From assembly GCF_945859685.1 (NCBI RefSeq), contig NC_079148.1:91269007-91333006 (forward strand): a DNA stretch of 64,000 nucleotides. Reading direction: 5' to 3'. Positions 22,401-34,400 of this stretch are shown piece after piece. A program made the position numbers and the translations under genes. How positions within the stretch are numbered: the stretch's first letter is position 1; each line of letters starts with the position of its first letter. The notes below the pieces were generated by a model. That model was not told where the DNA came from, ran no database searches, and worked only from the letters and a program-made list of their open reading frames with translations. Source of the DNA: Eupeodes corollae. Taxonomy: Eukaryota > Arthropoda > Insecta > Diptera > Syrphidae.

Positions 22401-25400
22401 ACCTAGCTGAATTTTGGTACACATCTTCTTTATGTTGTTGTTAACAATGTGTAAAAAGTCGACCTCGATATCATGTACGCGTCAAAGGTTATTCGAGGTC
22501 AAAGGTCACGGAATTAGCCTTTTTTTTAATATCTCGTTTTTTATTGGTCGTACAAAAAAAAGTTGTGGACACAAATTGTAGAGGAGGTAATTATCTACAA
22601 AAATGGTCTTATGACATTTTCACGTCAAGTTGATAGTTTTTCCGTTATAAGGCCAACAAAGTGTACACTTTTAATGAAATTTGAATTTTTCGCTAAAAAC
22701 AAGTAGCCTTTGCGTTAATTTCTCGTTCCATACTGTTTGTACAATAAAAAGTCTCGAACAAAAATTGTAGATGAGTATTTAGTACGAACGTACGAACGGT
22801 GTCACGTGTTTATCGTGTTTTTTGTGAGTTCTGAATTGTTTTACAAGTACTGTTTATATTACATAACCAACTAAATGGCGGGTAATTGTTTTATATGTGA
22901 AAACTCGCTATCGGTCGGTGAAACTGTAAATGTCGAGCGTGGATTACAAATATTAAAAAACGCTAGTAATGATAGAGACGATGGACATCTTGAGTTTTTA
23001 AATAATTTAACATCGGTGACTGTGCATGTTGAGTGTCGTAAAGAGTATACACACAAAAAAAGAATTGCCTCATTTAAAAGAGAATGTGAAGAAAACGCTG
23101 CAGGTCCATCAAACCCTTCACCGCATAAAAAACGATCAAGAAAATTTGATTTTCAAACGCTATGCCTTGTTTGTGGTGAAGAAGCCAATGAGGATGTTGA
23201 GAAAAGAAAACGACAAGAATATCGTAGGAAAATTAAACAGGTCAGCACACTTTCATTTAAAGATAATATTATTAAAACAGCCAAGTCCCGTGGTGATAGA
23301 CTAGGTAAAATTGTAAGGGATAGAGTTATTTTTGAATATGATTTAGTAGCTGCCGAGGCGAAATACCATGATAACTGTTTGATATCTTTTAATAAATACA
23401 AAAGTGGTGGATCAGTAGGTCGTCCACATGACGAAAATATCAGGCTAGCGATGGAAGAAATATTTTATTACATAGAAAAGAACGATGATTGTCAATTCAC
23501 TTTAACAGAGTTAATAGAAGCAATAACTAGTGATTTCATTCCAGATGCAAAAACTATAATTTATAAATTAACTGCTCGTTATGGAAATGATATTATAATA
23601 ACTACAAAACATGCTAAATTAACAATTATTTGTTTTATTGATACGCAAAAAAGAATTTTGTGTCAATCGTGGTATGAAAATAAAAAATCTAATGGAAGAA
23701 CGTCTACGTATTGTAGAAGCAGCAGCAGCAATTACCAGAGGGGACATTCGTTCTGTCTTGATTAATACCGATACATATCCTCCGGTAAATAAAATGTTCG
23801 ATGATATTAATAAAAATATACCAGAAACCATGAAAAAAAAACGCACCATGCTTCTACCTCAATGGTGGTGTGGAAACGAATGCATTCTTATTATCGTTAT
23901 TATAATATGATATATTATATATTATTGTAATTTTGTATGGTAAACATTAAAATATGTATAGCGCAAGTGCGATTGGATATTATATTGTATATGTATACCA
24001 TTTTGTAGGTAATTTTGTCCTCTACAATTTTTGTTTGAGGCTTTTTACTGTACAAACAGTATGGAGCGAGAAATTAACGCAAAGGCTACTTGTTTTTAGC
24101 GAAAAATTCAAATTTCATTAAAAGTGTACACTTTGTTGGCCTTATAACGGAAAAACTATCAACTTGACGTGAAAATGTCATAAGACCATTTTTGTAGATA
24201 ATTACCTCCTCTACAGTTTGTGTCCACAATTTTTTTTTGTACGACCAATAAAAAACGAGATATTAAAAAAAAACCGAGGCATGTTTACCTCGAAATTTTA
24301 CGAAAAAAAATGATTTCATCTCCAGTACAATTTTGTGCAAAAACAAAACGTTTTTAACATCTGGTAGAATTTTGATAAAAATCAATTTTTATAAGAAAAT
24401 ACAAACCTAATAAACATTAATCAATGTTTGTAAAAATTGAATTTTGACACAAAAATATATTTTTTCAAAAACTTGAGATTATGGCATCAAACTTAATTTA
24501 TCTTATATAAATTATTGAATGTTAAATTCCGTAAAGTTTTGAGAAAAATCAAATTGACAATTTTTTTTTACAAAAAATAAGAACCTAAACAAAAAAATGA
24601 ATAAAAGTTGGTAAATATTGATTTTCGACTCAAATATCTTTTCAAAACTTTGATATATTGGTTTTAAACTTATTTAATCTTATAATAAATAATAAAAACA
24701 TAAGAAAAAAACAATACTAAAAGTTGGTAAAAATTAACTTTCGACTTAAATAGCTTTTCAAAAATTAAAAATATTGTCTTCAACCTTTTCTTATTTCACA
24801 GAAAATACTGTTTCGATATTCAGAATTTTTTTTATAAAAATCCAACAGTTCGTTTTTTCATAAGAAAAATAAAATCTAAAAAAACAATACGCAAGTTTGG
24901 TAAAAATTGAACAATAGAAAATATTCACTTCAAATTAGTTTCATTCAATTAAGAAATAATAACTTTTAAGAAATGCTATTAAAATTGGGATTGTTTATGG
25001 ACTAAAAATCTCGTTAACAAAACTAGATTTTCAAACTAAACTATTTTTTCATATGAAATATATTCTTTATAATCTTTAAATTTTTAATAATAATTTAACT
25101 AAAAACTTTTTTAACCCAACACGAAAACCTACAAACTTTTAAGCAAGACAATTCGACAGACGGGATGGGAAGTTATCCGGATGGGCAGCATCCCAGCCTC
25201 TTTTTGAAAATAGTTTGACTATCATAAGTAGATGATTAACAACAATTATATTGTTTTTGATTTGTTAACCATTTTTTAACATTTGTTCTTTCTAATTAAT
25301 TCTTTTATGATTACGAGTGAATAATGCTAGATTTTATGATAGGATTTATTTTAAACCCTCAAACCGACTACTTTATGAACCAATCAAGGACTTTTATTAC

Positions 25401-28400
25401 TGTGCACTGTGTGTTTTGTGTTTATACCACCTACAAGTTTTTGAACACTATCCTACATACATATTTTTGTTTCTTAGACCAAAAGTATGGGTAAATGTCA
25501 TGCAAAATTAATAGCATTAACGGTTTATATAATTATTGTATACACATTATTATACATAAATCCGTAATGGTTTTCCAAATCTACAATCCTTTTCTTCAAT
25601 ATTCAGTTGGAAAATGTATATTTTTCATATTATATTTGGAAAAAAACTTCTAAAGTTGTAATATTCCAAATTTTTTTTTTAAATCTAAAAAAAAGCTAAA
25701 ATGGTTCTCAACAGAAAAAAACATAACGGTTTGAAAGTCAGTTTGGTTCTTGTACCAAATCTGTTGTCCAGACATTTCTATTATATCAAGTTTTTGAAAT
25801 ATATTTAAAAAAAAATAAAATTTGGAAAGGGGTAGTTTTAAAACTCTAACAAATAGTTTTTTTTTTTTATTTTGTGAATGCTTTATAACAGTAAGATACA
25901 ATATCTTATAATTTAGTTACAAGCTAATTTTTTTAATAGTTAAAATTAGATTTTGAATTCGAAAGCAGCGCTAAAAATTAAGTCCAAAATGTATTTTTCA
26001 AAACTATTAAATATCAAATTCAAATTCAAAACTATAACTAATGAAAATTTCTAGAAACTTAGTAAGATACTAAAATGCTTTAAATTGTATATAAAGCAAT
26101 TTTGAAAGAATATTGCCCTGGCCGTGTTATTTTTCGAAAACATGTTCTCATTTGGCCACCTGCAGAATTATCGAATTTAACACCTTAAGACTTTTTCTTT
26201 GGTGCCACGTAAAATTTAAAGTTTACGCCAATGCATGCGAATTAGTCATGGATCACTTCACGAAAGCGAAAAGTGCCACAAACGTTGGCTCGGCGGGCCA
26301 ATTTTCTAACAACTAAGTTTGTCTATTGTGTTTTAAAAGTGATTTCGGGCAAGTCTACTCTCTATCCGAGAGTCCCAATTCTTGCCCTCATTTTGCCTTA
26401 TTTTTGACATTCCATAAGAAGTTGTTGTAATCGGTTCGATTTGACAAATTGACAATGTTGACATTTCTCGACGTTCAAGTTCCCTAGAATCTAAAGTCAA
26501 AATACCTCACGAACTATTATGATTACTTTATTAGTTACTTTATTAAAAATATAAAAAATACAATCAATACAAACAAAATGCAAATGTACAAACAGTTAAC
26601 GTATGACCACTTGAGTAGACAGCTTTATTCAATCTGAATCTTTAAACTATGTAGGGTCGCCAAAGAAGTTAGGGTCTTGCAAATTCATATTACAGTATGC
26701 AAGATACAAGATATAAACAGTTCACAAAAAGAATCTGTTGAATTGACAAAAATAATAGAATTATAGAGTGTAGGTGTGAAGTTTATTAGAATTTTATGAG
26801 TTTGTACAGAACAGAACCAATAACTCTAGCTACTTGAATTAAATTTTATATTATGCGTTGTGACGCGATACTTAACTAATATTATTTAAAAAAAAAAAAC
26901 AACTAACTAATGTTTTTTTTTAAATATATCATAAAAACTGACACAAAACTGTCACCTTTAATATTTTAAGAAAAAAAAAATGTTTTTATCTCCAAAATAA
27001 CTTTATATGCAGTGAAGAATAATACTTTATATAACTGAGAATTTTAAGAAAGTATAGTTTTGTTAGCTTGGACAGCGTTTTATAAAACCAAGCATAAAAC
27101 TTGCTTTATTAACAATAAAAATAATGTGATGCGGAGATTCTAAGTTGGAACAGAAATAAACTGTCGCGTCTTTACTTTTAAAGATGTATGAGTTTTTGCT
27201 GCGATATACTTTTCCGATTTTCTGAAGGGTTAAGGCTATTTTTCCTATATCAAAATGCAAAACTATTAGTGTCGGCTTGTAAGAGAATTGGACTTCATTA
27301 TTTTAAAAATCTTCATGCCATTAGCGAAAATAAGAACTTGAACTTGAACGCGGATATGAACTTACGTCATTAATAGACAGGATGAACAGAAAAGGGCCAA
27401 AAAGGCTTCCCTTCGGAGCACCAGATTGAGCAACAATTGGTTCTGAATGACAATTTCTAAATTTTATCTCATAGGATAACTTCAAGATAAGATTTGACCC
27501 TATAAGCTAAGAAAAATGGATTAACACCGTGAACTTTAATCTTGAATAAAATAATTGTATGGCATATTTGGTCAAAACCTTTAGAGAAGTCAGTGTATAC
27601 ACAGTAAACCTCAAAACGTTGTTCTAAAGCAGTATTCACATGAGCTCGACCAACGAACTACGAATGAATTACCAAATGTGAGATTATATACGTTTGAAGA
27701 CATATTTCCATTAATTTTTAACAAAACGATAGCAATATAGTTTCTTTTTGATTTATGATGCATGCTTTTACTTTTCAATATCATATATTAATAAATTTAA
27801 GTAAACAAATTTATTCGTCGCGAAAAAATTGAAGTTGATACGAACTGTCAAACTATATTCGCGTTCCACATTATCCACACTCACAACGAATAAAATAATC
27901 GTGCGTACTTAACCTAAAAAATCATTCTTGTTTTGGTTTATTCGCGACGAATTAAAAACTGTCATGTGAAAGAAATGTCAAAATCGACGTTCATTCGTTC
28001 ATTCGTTGGTCGTGCTCATGTGAATAGTTCTTAAGGCGTTGATTTGTAAAAGTTAATTTTTCTCACGAATGTATGTTGCTGCAATTTTCAAATGAGATTT
28101 TTACTTAAAAATGCTGCACTTGTTTAAAAAGTTTGTTACCTTTTTTGATTATTGGTATAAACAATGACTTCTTTGTTTAATCCCTGCCTGTGCCACCTTA
28201 ATTAAAAAAAAAAATTATTTTCGCGGGTAGGTAGGTACTGCCTCTTGCGAGGAATTGACAATTACTTCAAGAGTAATTCTTGTCCATTCCATTTCTGACA
28301 ACATTACTCTCACACAAGGAATGGTTGAGAGTTGTAAGTCACTAGACCCTAGTTCCCAACGGACTGTTGCGCCACCCAATTTAATTTTATTTAATGACTT

Positions 28401-31400
28401 TTTCCATATACCTTAGGGATGATAAGTAACACTGGGCTTCAAAATTACTTTTTTTCCTGACGCACATACAAAAAAGGTCAAAATATCCTTGATTCGAAAT
28501 TTTTCTATCATATCAAGATTTTAAAATTTGTCTCTTTAAAAATGCTAAAAACAACCAAAAACTTTTTTTTAAGGCAATTGGCAATAAATTGAATGACATT
28601 TTTTCAAAGCCAATCAAAGCATTTGAATATATTTATTAGTTTTTCGAAATTCTCATTTGTTTTGAACCATTTTTGTGTCTATTATGAAGTTTTCATAGTT
28701 TTGAAAAATAGGTTTTGGACTTAATTTTAAGTGCTGATTTCATATCCAAATATTAATTTTAACTATTTGCTTAGCTTGATGTAGTACCGTAGAGTGATGG
28801 TTAGTGCGTAGGACTTTACGGCCGGTGATCTTTTATGGTTGTCCTGTGTGGTTCAACGTTGCCCCTTCCCAGATTCAGAAGCTTCGGGTGTTCGAGCGGT
28901 AGTGTTTACGACGCTGTACCGGCTTATATCGAAGAGCCGAACCGTCTTACGTGCATTACTATTACATCGAGGTCCTATACAACGGAGCTTGAATAAACAG
29001 AATTGACAATTTCGTGATAAAAATCGTTCGGGGTCACATTGCATTGGTCTTCGACCAACAATTTAATTTTCAGGGCGTTCTATCCGAACGACGAGTATTT
29101 TGAGAGTGCACACTTGAGCGGCTTTATTTCACCAGAGGCAATTCCTCTTTTTAGACAGATGCGGACTGATACAGGATAGATTGGCAGTTCCGCTAATCTG
29201 TCATGTCAGACGACAAACCGCTCCTGTACAATCGGAACTTCATGGCACAAGGCGAAGCAGATCTCCTTCAGTTCAGTAGGGCTGTGACAGAACGGGACCG
29301 AACTGGTGGCTTTACTTGGCACTTGATAGTGGGTAATTTAGGGTTTAGTTTTAAGTATTTTTAAGTTGTAGGCTTAGTTTTAATTAAAAAAAAAAATTTA
29401 AAAAAGATGGAATAAAAAAAAAACAGCAAAATGTGAAAAACAAAAAATGTTAGATAGTTAGATTTCCTGCTGTGGTTGTTCCAGTTTTAAGTAGTTTAGA
29501 GGTAGAATAGGTAGCTTAAGTTAGTTTTAATTCAAGTAAAAATAAAAAAATTATATTGATTTTATTTTATTTTTTATTTTCTAATGAATACAAAAAGAAA
29601 TAAAATTGAATGGAAGCTAAATAAATCTTAGGGCCGAAAAACATTAGGATTAGATATTATTTTTTAACTTAGAGTGTCCCTATGGGACCAGTAAGTTAGT
29701 TGTATGTTATGGATAATTAGGCTAGTTTTATGAATTTTTGTCTAGCTTTAAAATAGTTTTAAGAAATAATAAATACAAATGAATTAAAAAAAAAAGTTCG
29801 GTGAACTGTCATGCCAAAGGTTTGGATTAGATCCCTGGCTGTGCCACCTAAAGTTTTTTTTTCACAGGTACCGCCTCTTGCGAGTAATTGACAAATCCTC
29901 CAAGAGTAATTCTTGTCATGAAAAGTGCTTTCTCAAATTTGCCGTTCAAATTCGGCTTAAAACTGTAGGTCCCATCCATCCACGATAATTTTACTCGCAC
30001 ATAGGAATGGTTAAGACTTGAAAGTCACTAGGCCCTGGTTCTTCGTGGACTGTTGCGCCACCTAATTTAGTTATTATTTGCTTAGCTTACCCGTTTTCAA
30101 TAGTTTTTTTATATGTCTTAATATATTTCCAAAATCTAATATAATAGAACTGTTAAGTCAACACATTCATTACTAAAACAAAACTTACTTTTAAACCATT
30201 TTGCCTTTTTCTGTTGAAACCGGTTTAGCGTTTCATTAAAATTTTTGTAAGATCGGTGAAATTCAACAACTTATGCAAGTTTTTCGAATATCATTTGAAA
30301 CATTGTAAATATTTAACCTAAATATTGAAGAAAGGGATTATAGATTTGGAAAGGCATCACGAATTTTATTTAAAAAAAAAGGTATTTATCTATTTAAAAT
30401 CAATGTCTCAAAAACATGACTTGGTATATTAATTTTGAAGTCGGAATTGAATTAAGGGCACCAAAACGCATTGAAAAATTGCTATTTTATTCCCAGAAAA
30501 AGAAAACCTTGTCAAACAAGTGTAATGAATACGCTTTAAAATACACATACATATGAACACTGTCATACCTTTCAAAAGTCAATGTTTAACGTTTTTAATG
30601 GTGTATCAACACAATGATAAGATAAGAAACAATCAAATTTTGGACAACCTTAAGTAATAATTCATTAATTTCTTATCAAATGCAAATATCATTTCTATGT
30701 CGGAAAATTTTATAGCAGAAAAATAAATAAAACTAACCTTCAAAACTTCATAACGTTTTCCATATTAAAAACTTGTTGTCATTCTCGCGTTTTTTTGTGC
30801 ACTAAAAGAATGACGCAAACCTAAATCTATTGGGAACTTTTGGGCAAATCCATCAATAACCCGATTTGGTTTTACACAATATCATTTAAGGTTCAGTATG
30901 TTATATCTAATATATGCAATTTAAATATTTTTTGTTTAATTTACAAAAAGATAAAACATTTTAAAAACAATTGTCATCCTAAAAAGTTCCCCTTACTTGA
31001 CAATTTCAATCCCAATTGAACCACGGTTTTGAATGTTTTTGACTCTTTAAAATGCTTGATTGTTAACATACTGCAAAGGCCGTTGTATAGATACTTTATA
31101 CTCTTTGCAACTCTCGATCTTTCTTAGAGTTTTTATCATCCCCTTAACAAAAAAAGAAACATTGACAAAATGCTAATCCTCATCCAGTAAGGACATGGAC
31201 GAGAGTGGGCGTAATAGCTTACATTTTAACCTCGAATAAGTAGTACATTTTATTTTAATTAGCATTTTTTTGCTTTCTATTTAAATTCAACTTTAATCTT
31301 TTTTAATTCTTTTGATGGAAAAAAATTCTATTGGTAGTTTTATTTTTGTACAGTCTTTTTTCTGTTCATCATCTACAATTTTACACACAAACGTACCAAC

Positions 31401-34400
31401 AGTAAAGCTTAATTAGTCCAGTCAACGAATAATTAAAAATAAGTAGTAGACAGACTTTTCTTTGTCTATTACTGTGTCTTTGAAAAAGATGTTTTGCAAA
31501 TGACTATACCAAAAGTCCTAGCTCTTGGCCTCGATAGAGATTGCAAAGTGTGGCATTTTTCATGATGAGTGTCAACGTCAACAGCGAAAGGGACCCTGAA
31601 TAATCTTATAGAGTGATGTCAGTTGAAATTTAAAAAATTAAATAGCCACTTTGTTTTCATTTTGATTTTTGGAACTATGAAAAACAAAGGAATGATAATT
31701 TCTAAGACAACTTAACTTTCTACTTTACCCTGGAGATTTTTGTTTACAACGGGCGGTTTGGTTCACACGACGCGACACATCGAAACAATACATGTATTAA
31801 AGGAAACATTTGTTTAGCGCATTATTTCACGTCATGGGCCTGTTACGTGGCCTCCGAGATCCTGGGTTATCTGTCTACGCAGAAGAGAATATTCTGATAG
31901 TTATTGCTGAACTATTATTTATTATTTATGCATTTCTTAATTTTTTGCTTATTTATTTGTTTATTTATTTCAACGTTTTTTTGTATTATTATAATTATTT
32001 CCTTATTTAAAAACATTCGCATTGATAATAATATTCATTTATTTGTACATTTAAATTTAAATTAATGTTATAAAATGTTATAAAATGTATTTAAACATAC
32101 CTTTTTTGTAAAAGTTGTTTGAACTGAGTATTGTACCTACGTTTCTGTGTTTAATCGAAACATTTTCTTAATCTCAACAGATGTTTGTTTGCTTTCTTTT
32201 TTTAAGATTTCTAAGCAAAGTTTTTCATCAAATCTCTAATTAAAGTTTTATGTTATTAATTCCAAAATTGTGTATACTTGGAAGTAGTAAGTTAGCATAT
32301 ATACCAATTTCTGTAAATTCTTATCAGTTTTTTTTTTATTTTTGTGGCTTTTCGTATTTTTAACTTCAGATAGAAAGTTATTTCAATGGGCCGATTTGTC
32401 AAATTGGAAATTTTGACATTTCTCGAAGATTTTAAGAAAGATGTCTGTGCGTTCGTGTGTACGTACGTTCTTACGTCCGTACGTTAGCGACATTTTTTTC
32501 GTCGTCCATAGCTCAAGAACCAGAAGAGATATCGACGTTTTCAAGTGTATTAGTTCGTGCAGAACTTGGTCACCCAGGAGCTTTAATTGGTGATGATCAA
32601 ATTTATAATGCGACGTCAAAATATTTGTTTTTATATAGATAAAAATGCAGAAAGAGCTTTCAAGAAAATTGCATGGGTGTTTTTGTTTTGCCATAGCAAT
32701 TTAAAAAAAGTGAACATTTTGTGAACCCTAAATATCTCACGAACTAATAACGCTAGAGACTTGAATTAAATTTTATATAATATATTTAACGCGATACCAA
32801 ACAAGTATTTTTTTGGAAAATAAATACAACTTACTATTTTTTTATGAATATGAAAAATTGACGAAAGAAAATATTTGTCACCTCGAAGATTTTACGAACA
32901 AAAAAATGATTTTATCTCCAAAACCATTTTGTGCAACTTTTTCAAGAACTGGTTACATTTTGAAAAAAATCTAAATTACAGTTTTTTATAGAAAATAAAA
33001 ACATAAAAAACACATTGTAAATATCCTTTCTTATAAGAAATATGAATTTCAACATTCTGTACAATTTTAAAAAAAAATCTAATTGACAGTTTTTTTTACC
33101 AAAAATAAGAAATCTAAAACAAAAAATTAATAAAAGTTGTTTTTCGACTCAAATAACTTTTAAAATTTGAGACATTGGCCTTAAACTAATTTTATTTTTA
33201 AAAAAATATTGTTTCAACATTCAGTAACTTTTTGAGAAAAATCAAACTGACAGGTTTTTATACAGAAAATTAAAAACCTACAAAAAATGGTAAAAATCGA
33301 TTTTCGACTATAATATCTTTTCAAAACTTTGAAGTATTGGCTTCGAACTAATTTTAAATTTTGAAAAATATTGTGTTCAACATTCAGTAAAATTTTGACG
33401 AAAATCGAATTGACAATTTTCTTACAAAAAATAAAAACCTAAACAAAATTAATAAAAGGTGATAAAAATAGATTTTCGACTCAATTATCTTCTTAAAATT
33501 AGATATATTGGCTTCAAAGAAATTTTACTAACAGAAAATATTATTTTCGAAATTCAGTAAATTTTGTATTAAAATCCAAAAAATAGTACGCAAAACTGTT
33601 AAAAATTGATGTTCGTTTCTCGATATCTTGCCGAGAATAGAAGATATTGACTTCAAATTTATTTCATTCATCCAATTTCTATTATTTGTTTATTTAAGAA
33701 ATAAAAACTTTTAAGAAATTCTACTAAAATTAGTAAAAATTGGGTTTCGACTAAAAATCTCGTTATCAAAAATAGATTTTGATATCAAACTATTTTATAA
33801 TGTGCAAAATGTTGTTAGTGATTTTCAATTTTTTTAGAATAATTTAACTGATAACTTTTTTAACAAAACAAGAAAACCTGCAAACCTTTTAAGAAAGACA
33901 ATTCAGCAGACGGGATGGGAAGTAATCAGTGTGAGTATCAATTTTTACCAAATTTGAGTACTTTTTTTGTAGATTTTAATTTTTGTCATTTGTATGAAAA
34001 AAAACTTACTGTTGGATGTTTATAAAAAATCTACTTAATATCGAAACAAAAAATTTTCTGTGAGATAAAATAAGTTTGAAAACAATAATTTCAGCTTTTG
34101 AAAAGATATTTGAGTCGAAAATCAATTTTAAGCAACTTTTAGTAATGTTTTTTTTTAGGTTTTTAATTTTGAAAACAAAAATTTAATTCAATTTCTTTCA
34201 AAATTTTACCAGATGTGAAAAACGTTAATTTTTGTAGCATAAAACTATATTGGAGATACAATCATTTTTTGTTCGTAAAATATTCGAGGAGACAATTATT
34301 TGTTTTCAGTTTTTTTATTTATGAATAAAACCGTTAGTTGATTTGTTGTCTTCGAAATCATATAAGTTTGGTATCACGTTACATTATATAATGTAATATT

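Larger units (their letters stand above)
22518..24274 (+). mobile_element. DNA transposon with 257-bp TIRs and internal ORF
   Basis: Long near-identical inverted repeats flank a 1.2-kb interior with one main plus-strand ORF. Outer ends are not certain: to the left, non-matching sequence continues, while on the right the match stops a few bases before repeat R. High TIR identity suggests fairly recent movement. The internal protein is cut short, so this copy would need an outside transposase. Superfamily unknown. Confidence 0.7.
28778..30074 (+). mobile_element. SINE split by a LINE (composite) with 14-bp target duplication
   Basis: The SINE head (GTAGTACCGTAGAGTGATGG, 28781-28800) is interrupted at GGACT by a 5'-truncated LINE. 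The SINE resumes at about 29805 with ACTGTCATGCC, B box, body and GTTGCGCCACCTAATTTAG end. Perfect TATTTGCTTAGCTT duplications flank the whole. Either the SINE inserted first and then received the LINE, or the composite moved as a unit. Confidence 0.8.

Noticed and set aside
22800..23304. Overlapping ORFs in other frames inside the TIR element
   Set aside because: Shadows of the 22875 frame, which alone has ordered cysteine/histidine motifs.
31810..32010. 66-codon hydrophobic ORF
   Set aside because: Runs into TTATTTATTT low-complexity sequence, with no homologue I recognise and no splice context.
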